A program made the translations under genes and the position numbers. A stretch of 64,000 nucleotides of DNA, taken from positions 13,681,116 to 13,745,115 of the forward strand of contig CM060856.1 of assembly GCA_030737835.1 (NCBI GenBank), given 5' to 3'. Numbering within the stretch: the first letter of the stretch is position 1; each line of letters begins with the position of its first letter. This DNA comes from Acorus gramineus (Eukaryota > Streptophyta > Magnoliopsida > Acorales > Acoraceae). Under the pieces are notes generated by a model. That model was not told the DNA's origin, did no database searches, and saw only the letters and a program-made list of their open reading frames with translations. Shown here one piece after another: positions 10,441 through 23,600 of the stretch.

Positions 10441-13256
10441 TCTTTCAAAGGGTGGAAAATGATATGTTGAGCCCCGAGTACCATCAACACTGTTTTTGGC
10501 TTTTTAAAAAATCATACACTCATTCATTAAAGTACATGATGTTTTGTTAAATGAAATATATATTGAAATACATTAATATATTTTTTATTTTAAAAAAATA
10601 AAAAAAATAAAAAATATCTTCATTCACTATAATAAGCGTAATATATACTGCATTATCATATTGTATAGGATTGAAGACGATGTTGGAAAATGGACTTAGT
10701 GTATCTACGCTCTTCAAGTTTATAATAAGAGTGATGATACACTCAATCCAATTTGCAATCCGTTTTGCAGTCCCATATACTATGATAATATAGTATATAC
10801 TATGTTATCATAATGTATGTGGCTCTATCATAATGTATGACGTAAAAAAAAATTTACTTTTTAAACAGAAAGAAAAATACACTAATATATATCAGAATAT
10901 ATTTTATTTTATATAACAGCATGTAATTTAATTGACAAATGCATGATTTAAAAAAAAAAACACCCGTGTGAATTATAATTAAGGCTAGAATTAATGGGAC
11001 TGGAGTATCATTTTTCTTATAATAATAAAAGTCAAAACTTTGGGTCTCTCACTCGTGTAAATTTTTTTTCATAAAAATTAACCATAATGTACCTAAAATG
11101 AAATAATTCGAACAAAATGTTATAAGCAAACAAGGGTAAATGTTTCTTTTTTCCGTCGTATCGAAACGACAGATGGTTGGCTCCCATACGTGCAATGATT
11201 GTGATCGATTTACAAGTTTACGTAGGGTGCATCTTTTACCATTCAAACTAATACAACGATTCAATTATTAAAAACTCCTATGTGGGAAGTGTGGCTTCTC
11301 ACAACTGTCTTGGCAGCCCTTCGCAAGCCACAGCATTAAAAAAAATTTGATGTATACGTACATTTAAAGTGACGTCGATCCAATCATGGCTTGATCTGGA
11401 AATAACCTACATGAATCACAGCTGGGAATATTCAAACACTAGTGGTAGGTAAATGAACCCTTCATGAAGGTTCCCCTTTTATTGATTGAGGAGACACCAC
11501 TCAACAAAAGAAGGCTTTTCTTTATTTTTCTTTTCTTTTTTTTTTCTTTTTCTTCTTAATCAAAGAAATCCCATCTGGGTCCAGTACTCGATTATAAGAT
11601 CCATGACCAATAATTTGTCATCACCCTTTAATAAAGCATCAAAAGAAACACTATCTGCACTAATTTATCAATTTATCAGTAATCAAAGGCATAGGCTGCT
11701 GGAATCTCTCATACCGCCGGTGAAAATAAGAATTAATTTCATCCGATTAGCCAATGATGAAAGAATCAACGGTCTAAATTAAAAATATGAGAGAGGGAGG
11801 GACAGGGTTGCTATAACATGATGTTAAAGTTTCATCAAGTTGGAGCTTATTCTTGTTTAGATCCATGATGAAACAGATTCCATGATGGAGAATGTGGATC
11901 CAAACACTTATTTAATAATCGCATTGAGACAGCCATTACATCATTTTTTAGTTACCGCGGGTTGTTTTATCAAACGTTTCAAAAACTCCATCGTTTCAGA
12001 AACTCCAAAAAAACATAATTTCTCTATCGCAGGTTGTTTTACCTAATGCGGACATCCCTGTCTCGATTCCAAAAGATCCTTTAGAGTTGGAGTAGATTAA
12101 TCAATATATAACCCAACCCTCAAATTAGTGGAGGGTAATCCTAATCAACCAATCAGATATCAATCTTTCTGTACATTGGGTTGAGCTTAGATAGGATTTT
12201 TTAATTATTTTTTATTTAAACTAATTTTAACTTTGCAAAAAGTTCCTGAAAAAAAAATTAATAAATGCCCCATTGGGAGAAACAAAAAAAAAAGATGATG
12301 ATTAAATAAACAATACATGGTTGAAAACATGCACATGTGATAGAGTTCATAATAAAAACAAATTAAACAATTTAAAATTTATTTCACAAATTAAATAAGA
12401 TCTAACCTGAATATGTATATTTATATCACCCCCACCAACCCAATAATCCAACCTAGCAAACCCAGTGATGTAGCCAACGCATTCTCAAAGCGATGAATCT
12501 AAAAAGATATATTTTTTATATTTTCAAGTAATTACAGATAAACTGACTAGTAGGAATCAAAGGCGCTCCGAAACTCAAAATTGCATGAATTTTTTATTGA
12601 AGCTAGATATCTTCTCTAAGAATAGTTGATATGCCGCTGTGCTGTATGAGCTTATTTTTCTATTTGTCTTATTTTAGGCTCTCAAAATAGCATATTTACT
12701 ATTTTTAATAATTTCTTAAATTTGAAATATCTTTATCATAACAACTCGGATTTGATCTATATCAATTCTGAAGATCTCATATGATCCTGTAGATTTAGTT
12801 TTAGCGAATTTTCATTTTTACTATTTTTAATGATTTTGAATTTATGTTATTAGTATAAAAAGAGAAATTTATAATATAGGGTTTTCAGTTTTTGTATTAA
12901 TATAATAATTTTAAATTTTGAATTTGCTTAAATATCTCAACATCGGTTGGATTTTTGTTTTAGTTTTTCACTGTGCACCCAATTCCTATTCGAGTTAAAC
13001 CTCACCGTTAAAACTCAACTTAAATCCACTCAAAAAAATCAGGTTTGGTCAGGGCACGTTGCATCACTAGCGGCCTCCTATTTTGTTTTCACATTTAAAA
13101 GTCTCCATTGATAAACGAGAGATTGATAATTACACGTGTTTATGAATGTGATCAGTCAAATTGGTCAATGTATAACAGTTTTTATTATTATTAAATTATA
13201 GCCGCCACCGCCCACTCAACAACCCCTTTTTTGCATTCCATACCGTCCCATGCATG
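10441..13256. other. Intergenic, no gene seen
   Basis: AT-rich DNA with a CT-rich tract at about 11515-11555. The segment 11275-11520 duplicates 9101-9430. The last ~150 bases before 13357 include likely promoter and 5' untranslated sequence of the amino-acid transporter. No protein-like frame or RNA gene was recognised. Confidence 0.5.
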
Positions 13257-13356
13257 TCTGCTGAAGCCCATATAAGACTCGATCAATCAACAAACACCCA
13301 ATACCCAAACAAGCCAAACAAAAGAGAGGTCCATAGAAACAGACACAGACAGAGAG

Positions 13357-16313
13357 ATGGACGAGGAGATTCCAGAGCTCAGAGAGCTCCGATCAATCCC
13401 GGTGACGCCACGTGGACTGACCCCGGCGATCTCCGCCCCACCGTCCCAGCTCCACTCACCCTCCCTGACACGGTCGCCCCTCCTGACCCCAACAGGGGGA
13501 GGAGGGATCAAGACCCCAGCCCGGACCTCGGGCACGCGCACCCCACTTCGGACTCCGCGGTTCATGACGCCCCTGGCGAGCCCGATGAGGCGGGCCGTGG
13601 TGAGCATGCGCGGATACCTGGAAGACGTGGGACACCTCACGAAGCTCGACCCACAGGACCAGTGGCTGCCCATCACCGAGTCCCGCAACGGCAACGCGTA
13701 TTACTCTGCCTTCCACACCCTCAGCTCTGGCGTCGGATTCCAGGCTCTTGTCCTCCCTGTCGCCTTCACCTTCCTTGGATGGTAGGGGAATATGTTTTAT
13801 TTATTTGAAGATAGGTTGTTGTTAATTAATTTAATATGACTTGTATATATGTTTGTTTGTGAATTAATTTTGTAGGACTTGGGGGATTATTTGCTTGACC
13901 ATTGCCTTCATCTGGCAACTATACACGCTTTGGATACTGATCCAGTTGCATGAATCGGTGCCCGGGACACGTTATTGCAGATACCTCCAACTCACCATGG
14001 CCACTTTTGGTACACACTCATACCACACAAACATTTGACTGTCCCTTTCTCCTTTTTTTTTATTTGTGTGGTCATGTACGTGTTTTTGAAATGTTGAGTG
14101 GAGGATAGATTCATCTAAAGCTGTAACTTGTTGGGTCGGATTGGAGTTTAAGCCTTATCCAACCGAAGTTGGAGGAGGCCAATTTAAATCTAACCTAACT
14201 CAATCCTCAAACCCCCCAAGAGGCCAATCCCAAACCAACCCATCAGATTTCGTTGTGGTTCTCGTTCGGGTTGGATTGAATTGATTTAGATTGGGTGTTT
14301 CATTTGGATTCAGATTTAACTTAAATGATGACTTTGAACTTTGTAACAAATGATATCCCATATGTAAAAGATAACAAATGTAAAAAGTAAAAGACGTTAA
14401 TGAAGAGAGAATAGTGAAATAAAACCATAAAAATAATAAATCTTTGATAAAAAAAAAATTAGACAATTTAATTTTTATGTTAAAGTTTGAGCATTTCAAA
14501 TTTGCCTAAAAATTAAAAAAAAATTACCAATTAGTCGGTCACAGGTTACTATAGCCCTTAACTTAAACCCAACCCGAATCAATTCATGTTGATCAATTCA
14601 GGTTCAAACTGTACCCAGATGTTAAAATTTCAAACCGAACATGTTCAAATGTTGAGTTGAGTCATGTTCACTTCAACCCACCCCATGTTACACCGCTTAG
14701 ACTCATTGTTCATATGATCACCTCCAGGTGAGAAACTTGGGAAGGTTGTAGCCTTGTTCCCAACAATGTACCTATCGGCGGGGACGTGCACAGCCCTCAT
14801 AATTGTTGGCGGAGGGAGCTTGAAGCTGTTTTTCGAGATCGTCTGCGGCCCAAATTGTGGATCCAAACCGTTAACGGCCATAGAGTGGTACTTGGTATTT
14901 GTGTGCCTAGCTGTGGTCTTGGCACAGCTCCCCAACCTCAACTCTATAGCTGGGATCTCCTTGATCGGTGCGGTCACTGCCGTCATCTACTGTACCATGA
15001 TATGGACCATCTCCGTTGCGAAGGGCCGCCTCCCGGGGGTCTCGTATGAGCCCGTCAAGGCCAAGTCGGATATTGCTAGGGTGTTGGGGGTCCTCAACGC
15101 CCTCGGTATCATCGCTTTCGCCTTCCGAGGACACAATCTAGTGCTCGAGATCCAGGTAAGCAATTTTGTTCTTCTGATTGCTGTTGAAATATCATTTATT
15201 TAGGTAGCATATAGAAACAGATTGGACAGTTTTTTTTACTTTTGCAGGATTAAAAAATCCATAGACTCCTTTCAAACAAGTAAAATTCTTGCAAGCTTTG
15301 GAAGGAAACATGAAAACAGTTTTTAATTATAAATTATAAAAAAAAGGATCTCGCAAAAATCTTTTTTCAAACGCTTTGTTTTTTTTCGAATGATACTTTA
15401 AAAGATAGTGTTTTGAAGTCCTGTGTGAATTCAAAACTTGGAATTCCGCAGTGAGAATTTTCAAATGAGGGTAGGTGCCTAGGTGGAGAGATTTGACTCC
15501 AAAAATTGACACCACTGCTGTCTTTCTTGAAAAACCCAAGTAAACATGTCTATCATATTGAAGTAGAGACACCAAATGTAATTAAGTTTCACATGTGCAG
15601 GCAACCATGCCATCAACTCTGAAACACCCTTCGCACGTGCCAATGTGGAGGGGTGTGAAGGTGGCTTACCTGATAATCGCATTGTGCTTGTACCCAATCG
15701 CTATTGGAGGCTATTGGGCTTATGGCAACATGGTAAGGCCCTGTTCATATGTCATTTTATCTATCTTAAATTACTGAAAAATTTTCAATGAAGAATGAAA
15801 TATGATACCCTCTGTTGACAATGGCAGATTCCGCCGAATGGTGTCTTGACCGCCCTGTACGCATTCCACACCAAAGACACCGCAAGATCCCTGCTGGGGT
15901 TGACGACCCTGCTGGTCGTGATCAACTGCTTGAGCTGTTTCCAGATATACGCGATGCCCGTGTTCGACAACATGGAGTCAGGTTACACCAGCAAGCACAA
16001 CAAGCCCTGCCCAAGGTGGCTCCGGTCAGGGTTCCGCGCCTTCTTCGGGGGCGTCGCATTCCTCATAGCCGTGGCTTTCCCGTTCCTGTCGAGCCTGGCG
16101 GGGTTGATAGGGGGGATCGCGTTGCCTGTTACCTTGGTTTACCCCTGCTTCATGTGGGCGCTGATCAAGAAGCCAGAGCGGTACAGCGCGATGTGGTACA
16201 TCAACTGGGGGCTCGGATGTCTGGGCGTGCTTTTGAGTATACTGTTGGTCACCGGAGGCATATGGAGTCTGATTGACACAGGTCTCAAGCTGCATTTCTT
16301 CAAGCCCAATTAA
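13357..16313 (+). CDS. LHTL8: LHT-type amino-acid transporter, LHTL8/AATL1-like
   Basis: Five exons (13357-13781, 13876-14009, 14728-15155, 15601-15732, 15828-16313) with GT-AG introns join to 534 residues. This is close to the roughly 520 of Arabidopsis LHTL8. The N-terminal ~90 residues are Ser/Pro/Thr-rich with repeated TP motifs, a feature of this subgroup. The Aa_trans permease core begins at GYLEDVGHLTKLDPQDQWLP and includes FLGWTWGI, PNLNSIAGISLIGAVTA, AFAFRGHNLVLEIQ, TMPSTLKHPSHVPMWRG and the C-terminal KLHFFKPN. The family mediates proton-coupled amino-acid uptake across the plasma membrane with about 10-11 helices; substrates of this subgroup are poorly defined. No lesion is seen. 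Intron 2 carries repeat-like sequence. Confidence 0.93.
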
Positions 16314-17068
16314 GAATAACGGGGCCTATGTTTTTGTTCAAGCTTTCTTGGGTGTAATCTCTTTCAAATTGGATTGGGATCATCCATTCCATTTCGTGTA
16401 TATAGTGATGTAGGGTGAGAATAATTAATTATTCTGGGATGTTTGGCAGTTTGTCAATCACCCTTAGTGTGTTGTGAGAAGAAAAGGTTGAGACAATATT
16501 GTAGGTGATTGAAACTATTTGATAATATATTGGGAAGTTGCATGGTGCTACAAGAGTCTCTCAATGTGATATGCATGCTACGTATGAAAGGCAATATCAA
16601 TTCAATACACAATACAAATAAAACTACATGGATGGTAACTGAGCATCACATAAAAAAAGTAAGGGCTTTTTTTTTTTTGTGCCTGATTTGTTGTTAAAAA
16701 CTTGGTTTTTAACAAGGGTTAAGACATTCAGCAAGGATGCCACACATCGACCTTACCCCACAAGACATAAGAGTTAACATTAATAATTCAACCACAATAC
16801 CGCAATCATCTCACTCAATAAGATCAATCATATTAATTAATACAATAGTTGTGTGGGGAAAAAGCCTCTGATGCCATGACACCACATTCAGCTACCAGTG
16901 AATTCAATATTGCTTTAGATAACAAGATCACCAAATTCACTTCCCTCTTTTTCAGTGTTTAAACATAAACATACACCCCAAAAGAAAATTTGGAAATAGA
17001 ACACTCGTCAACCCTCTTTGCCATGACAAAGAAGGGCCAATATTAGAAAGCTAAATTTTCCTAAAAAT
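16314..17068. other. Convergent 3' flanks of transporter and small membrane protein
   Basis: The transporter (+) and the small membrane protein gene (-) end tail to tail here. The interval should contain both 3' untranslated regions. No further gene is visible. Confidence 0.5.
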
Positions 17069-19500
17069 TCACATTGACAACGGCAATAGCATTCTTCGCT
17101 TTCTTCTCCTGGCCAGTCTTATTTGCCTCACTATTTTCATGGATACAAGCAAAAGGGTTGTGATGAATAGCAAGCAAAGTGCTAGCCTCATGTACCTAAA
17201 ATAAAAAGAAACTGCAGAGAAGACAAGGAACGCAAGAATGAAGAGATCCCAAATCACGGAGATCATAACATCGATCCTGCATTCATAAAACCAAAGAGGC
17301 GATCAAAATAATTATACTTCCGTGGATAATCCTTCTTATAAATTACAAATCAACATCTATTAAATATTCTGATATTTAACCCTTTGAATTTTGTAAATCA
17401 TAAGGACTCTTTATCAATATAAATAATAAAATTGTACCGGAACAAGGAAACAGATGCATAAGTCCAGTGAACAGGTAACATGGGGAGTCCAAAATCCTGA
17501 CTAGTTTTGTAGTCATGCAAACATTTATTTTCTTCGAGTGATAATGACGGAGCATAAACACAACACTATGGGGTTAGGGACAACATCTGGTAGTACCTAA
17601 GAAAAAGAAAAATTTAGAACATCACAATTATACAACTACTGCACAAAAGGGCACTCAATATTTTCAGAAAGGAAATCTATTGAAAGGTTTAAGGAATAGT
17701 TTCCATCCAACCAATTAGCAAATGCTAACCCTCACACCAGACTCCTTAGCCTATAATTTGCAAGGTTATTCAGCATTTAAACTCAGATGCGTTTTGCATT
17801 GCTGGGTTCAGTTACATTACATATTCATTACCTACTGAAAATATATGATGGGGAAAACATGTAACAAAAAAAATTTAGGTTGCCAGTCAGAGAAAAAAAA
17901 AATGAGGTTTATCTTAAAATCTGATTATCAGATGATCAGTCGAGTAGTCAACCCAAGCATGAGGATCATGTAGGGGACTAGCAATCATATTTCATGTTAT
18001 AGCAGATGCTATTTGCTGACCAACAAGATAGTCACTTCATATATATAGATGTTATTCCAAGTATTCAGAAATTATTTATGTGTGCTACATTGAGGCCAAC
18101 ATATGACGTAGCAATTTATGATCACTCAAGACATCCATATCGTGTCATTTAGTATCCTTGTCAGAATTTGCCCTAATGATAAAAAAAAACCCATAATTTT
18201 GCAATCTATGTCATATCATTCCACATCTAAGATGCATAAGAGTAACCTCAATTCTATATCTCAGCCAAATGATGCCTTAAGATTGAGCAGTGACCACAAC
18301 AACCACACAGTGGGCTAACATCAAGGCAGCTAATACGCAGCTGATGATTAGTTTAAAGCTATGGCATCTACAAGCGTTGCATCTAAAAAGGACTATTCTG
18401 CCTTCATATAAAAGTTAACACACCTAAATTTATGTATTGGGCACATAAGTTCTTCAGTCGTTGCAGGTCCTCTGCCTTGATTCTCAATCAACTTCCTTTC
18501 TCCTACAGAGAGCAAATGACATAATCAATCTGCCAAGAGTTTCAATTTTAGACCACTTAGAATGCACACAGTTTGGGCACACTGCAGCAAAGACTTGTAT
18601 AATAATACTTTCACGTTAAAATGCAATTAATATCAAAAAGTGAATTCCCCATCCCATGTTTCTCCTCCCCCACTTAATCCTAAAATAAAAATGGGTAAAA
18701 GCCCACCAGAATAAAATATAGATAAATTTTATGTCCCGGACGGCTGGACCATTATAACAAAATATGAAAGGTTCAGTAAGTACTACAATTTCACTGATAA
18801 TGAAAGTTAATGATCCCAAAAACACTTTTATTCAAATAATTGTATTTTATTCGATTGGGCGTTTGTTCCTTTTCAAATATATTTTTTTCTTTTACTTTTG
18901 TTTGGAGATCCCTCGACCCCATTTATTCGAGAGTTTTAAATTAATAAAAGTTCCTACCCTTTTTTTCAAAAAAAAAAAAAAAACATCCCCAAAAACCACC
19001 AAGTCCAAATTATACTACAGCCTACAAGATCTGATAGCCTCAAGCACCACCGTGATCGAATCAAATCTTGCCTACCTTGATAACTCTCCTCCCAATCATC
19101 CAAAAAATAAAAAATAAAAATCTTCATTTAATCCCACAAATCAAACTGTAGAGCAATCCAATAACCTAATCCAAAACAATGTGACGCCTCCCTTGCGTTT
19201 GTTCTCGGCATCCGTTTAAAGGAAGCCAAATCAATTTCAAAAAACAAAATTCATTCTCAAATCTTCTACCAAAACAGAATCAAATCCCTTGAAACGCAAA
19301 TTCAACACGCATAACAAGAGGTAAACCCAAATCAGATATGATTACACGAAATCGTTGGGGGAATCTTAGGAATCTCACCCGGAAGAAGAAGAGGAAGAGA
19401 GGTTGGATGTGGAAGAGAAGAAGGAGACGGAAGCCCACTCGTGCTTCGACCTCGTCTGGTACTCCCTCAGCTGCTCCGCCAGTTTCGATCGAGTTATCAT
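17069..19500 (-). CDS. Conserved plant small membrane protein, function unknown
   Basis: Two exons on the minus strand, 19500-19379 and 17276-17069, give a 109-residue protein. The N-terminus MITRSKLAEQLREYQ and the segment HEWASVSFFSSTSNLSSS are hydrophilic. Two hydrophobic stretches follow (VIWDLFILAFLVFSAVSFYF and LALCLLFITTLLLVSM). The end is basic (RQIRLARRRKRRMLLPLSM). I recognise it as a conserved uncharacterised plant family with this order and ending; no biochemical role is known to me. The start was chosen because MITRS is the usual family start, although an in-frame upstream ATG exists. The 2.1-kb intron is long for so small a gene. Two helices and a cytosolic basic tail are an inference from hydropathy. 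Confidence 0.8.
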
Positions 19501-20657
19501 CTTTTCTTCTTTTCGCTTGCTTTTCCAAAATTCCATCCTCCGCGTCTCTCTCTCTCTCCTCCGCTCCCCCTTTTTCAAATCTGAATTTCTTTTGATTTCA
19601 TCGTACAGTCGTCTTTTAGGGGTTTGTTATTGTTATTAATTATTAAAAACAATAACGATGATCTGTAAAAAAGAATGAATGAATGTATGCATTTCAACGC
19701 ACGGGGGGGGGGGGGGGGAGAGAGAGAGAGAGAGAGAGAGGGTAGGGTTTTCGAATCTTCGATGTTATTCGGACTTGCGTATTTCGTGTGGGGTGGTGAG
19801 GTTATAGTTACCTCCGTTAGAGAACGAGTGGGTATTGCAACAGATGTTTGGACGGTTGTGATATAAAGTAGAGCTACAGATGCGGGTCGGGGAAGGCGGA
19901 GAGAGGTGAGTGTGACGGAACAGAGTGGGATCAGAATCTTTTACGACGTGTTAGGCCGGCGAACGTTGCGACTGTTGAATTGAATATAATCGACCAGAGA
20001 AGTACAAATACATATTTTCTGACTGTGTAACGCTCAAAAAAATTTATATGTATCTTCTTGTTAATAAAATATATATCTGATTAAAAAAAATTATATTTTT
20101 AATAAATCTACATATATATATTTTAGTTTTTTTTAAAAAAAATACCCTAATAAATTATATATGTTATTTAAAAAAAATTAAAACATTTGTCAAATAAATT
20201 AAGGCTAAAAAGAAATGATAGGCATATTCATTAGACAATTATATTTTTTAAAAATAATGAAGAGATATTAAGGCTGCATAAATCTAAAAATTTAATTCAG
20301 GTTTCATTTAGGTGATATTTGAATTTTTGCCCAAACAAATGGGTTCAAATTAGCTTCCTCATGTTTGAAGATTACTTTAGTGTAGACTTGGGTTAACCTC
20401 ATCCACTTTGAAGTTAAACTCCGGTTCCTATTCAACACACTTGAATTCCAGCCCTGAAAACAATGACTTGTAGATTACAAGAATGCAAATTTTGGAGGGC
20501 AGAGAAGTTAATTTGGAACAGGAAAAGAACCATTTTCTACTTAAATGAGAAAAACTAATTCTAAAAAGTAACAAAAATTAATAAGCTATATACAACCACA
20601 CATGATCAAGAATGCCTATTGTCTACAAAGAATCAACAACATCCACAGGCGACAATG
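19501..20657. other. Intergenic, promoter of small membrane protein and PAT10 3' flank
   Basis: Just upstream of the minus-strand gene a run of 16 G is followed by (AG)n at 19703-19741. The rest is AT-rich. The last part is probably the PAT10-like 3' untranslated region. No gene seen. Confidence 0.5.
19703..19741. repeat. G16 run plus GA microsatellite
   Basis: Sixteen consecutive G residues (19703-19718) run directly into about eleven AG units. It sits about 200 bases upstream of the small membrane protein start codon. Confidence 0.9.
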
Positions 20658-23600
20658 TCAATTCACGTATGTGATGTGCGATCTTTCTTCCTGATCATCC
20701 CTCGTAGGAACTGGTTCCATGGCACAGAGGCTGTTGCGAGAGCAGCAGAAATCATACAGGTTTCTGCAGATGCCTTTGCTGAAAGGATGTTCCCACTCTG
20801 GTATTTCACTGAAAATTCAAAGATTTTGCACGACATTACAACATTTATATTCAACTGAATGAAGGAAAAAAGAAGGAAAAAGAAATATACTTATGCATAC
20901 CGGAGGTATGGAATTCGATGCCTTCTGATAAGTTCATAGCTGGTTTGATTAGTCAGTATAAGATAACTGCAAATGGATGAGGTATCAAGTGTTAGTCATT
21001 ATTTGATTATTTCAAGAACAAGTTATATGGCAGTCACATAAGAAACAAAATTACATTAAAAAAAAATGACATCCATCAACAGAAGGCTACTTGCAATGCA
21101 CATAGATAATAATCTGTCCAATCATGCCTCCCAATAATGCTTATGTGATTTTGCCCTCTATTAGCATCAGATCCTTCCTATACAAAGGTTAAGGTGGCGG
21201 ATATACATCTATTTTCCTTGTAACAAACTACCCTCTTATCTCAAAACACTAGAATTTCATGATCCTCCAAGATTGAGGAAGAATCTTCAGTCATATAAGT
21301 ATAGCATAACTAAGGTTCACTACCAAATTCCAGAATAACAAGAATCCTTGCACTATTAACTATATGATGCGCCTCTGATTAAAGCATGCACAATAATACA
21401 GCAATATCAACACCCTCAAAAATGCAGAGTAATCACATGGACTCAATCAGCTCATCAATATCCAACCTAAGACAGCGTTTGAAATGAGTTTTGGCAATTT
21501 TTGGAGATTTTGCTTTTGCATGAATCATACTTAATGTCCAAATTCCAAAAAAATTATCAGGTGTATGGATTCTTTGTGATGAAAATAAATAAAATCCAAA
21601 TTCCAAACAAAAAATGAGTCTAGAAGATCTCTAGGTCCATATACCATTTTTTTATGTAGAATGTACATTGTACTGCAAAGTGGAAAAAAAACTTAGAAAA
21701 CAAATTTCACATTTTCATTTAAGCTATGCTGCAATTTAGAGGCAGAAAACAATAATAGGCCAACATGATGTCCTCTTGCAGTGGAAGTTGCAAGTCACAA
21801 CCATGTTCATATATAAGGCCATAATATCAGAAGTTTATAGTGCACAACAGAAAACTCATCAGGCAATATGACGAATAAACTCAGAAAATTATCAGAAAAG
21901 AAAATTGTGAGAAATAGGCATGATAGCAACAATAGTGAGGACAACAAAGAGACCAATAAGTCTATTAAACATGGTAGTACAAGTGTGATGATGACCCCAA
22001 CAGTGCCTTACAGATAGCATGCAAGCCATGTAATCTTACCAATGGAAAATGAGAATCGAAAGCAAAAATATAAGACAGAGAAGCAAAATCGCTGATAATA
22101 TTATCGCAATTCCATTCTGCCACCTGATCGAACATTCGACAAGAAAACCATCAGCAAAAGACATAAACATGCATTTTAATGAGAAATTGTCTTTCCTACT
22201 CAACAGAGCCAGAATGTTGTACAATTTACCAAGGTAAAAACTAGCATCAATAAGGTTTCAAAAGTAGAATAAACAGACAGAACTGAAGTAAATGAAACAA
22301 AAAAACTAACTTGATGAGAATGTGTCAAATTCCACAATTTGTGTTATCAACATGAGACACTAATCATCATAAGATTGTAGTAATCCTTGGAGCACCTCCT
22401 TCTCACTACTATAATAGCATTAAGGAGGTCCCAAAAATTGGAACAAACGGAAAAAAAAAATTGAGGAAAAGAAACAACAACTGGAAAATGATATGCATCT
22501 ATCAGATAAAAAAAATTCATGTCATAAATCAGTATAAGAAACTGATCATCATGAGATTGGAGGACTGTTTTGTGTTCCTCCTTATAGTATACCTTGAAAT
22601 TAGAGAGCACCATTGATTAGGTACTCCTACATATGCATAGGACAACCTCACTTTCTCTGTGCACTGCCTTTAATGAATGGGACTCTCAGATGCAAAGGTA
22701 AGAATATCATTTTTTTTGTTTGTTTGCCTTGGAGAATCTAGACAGAGTTGACTACTTCAGATTTGTCAAAATCAGCAATTAGGATCAAACATAACATTAG
22801 ATTATTTGATGAGGAGCTTTGAATGGTATTCATCGATGGGTCTGATTTGGGAAAGTAGTGCTAATGTACAGTAACACTTAGTTATTTGTAACTTTGTATA
22901 ATCAATGCTTCAGAAGTGATATATTTTGCACAATATACAGTAACTGATGATATAAAGTTCATGAACTTCTGAATTTTTTTTTAAATACCAAAATTTTTTC
23001 AACAGTATAGAACTGTTTCAAACATCACCATCAAATTCAATATAAAATGGAAACCAATCAATGAGGATATACCATTCCCTTTCCACTATTGCTCTGAAGA
23101 AACATATGTACAAGATGGCTGTCCATATACACAGTACAGTTTCTTCAAAAATGTACCACCTACAACATAAAATATTAGTGGAAAGATGTGAGGTTGCTGC
23201 CCCATAAAATGAAAACATCAAAGAAGCAGAACACATGATTGCATGCTCTATTTCATCAACTGAGTAATTCAAATGAAAGTCAATTTGGTGTCAGATATAC
23301 AACAGTCTTCAACATTTTGCTTCGTCTCAAGCATTTGAGATTCATTTATTTGCTTTTTTGCAGAATGAAAGTACATAGTGTATGTATAATAATAACAATA
23401 ATAAAATACATACTCAAATTCATTCTCAGCAATATATCTACGAAACCAACATAATTTCTTAGCTAGTAATCAACAATCTAGACATAATAACTGGATTTAA
23501 ATGGAAAAACCATAAAAGACATAAATCATAACTTCATGGCTTCTCGTGCAATTAATCATCTAAAAAAGGTGAATATCTATTTTGAAAGTAGGATAAGATC

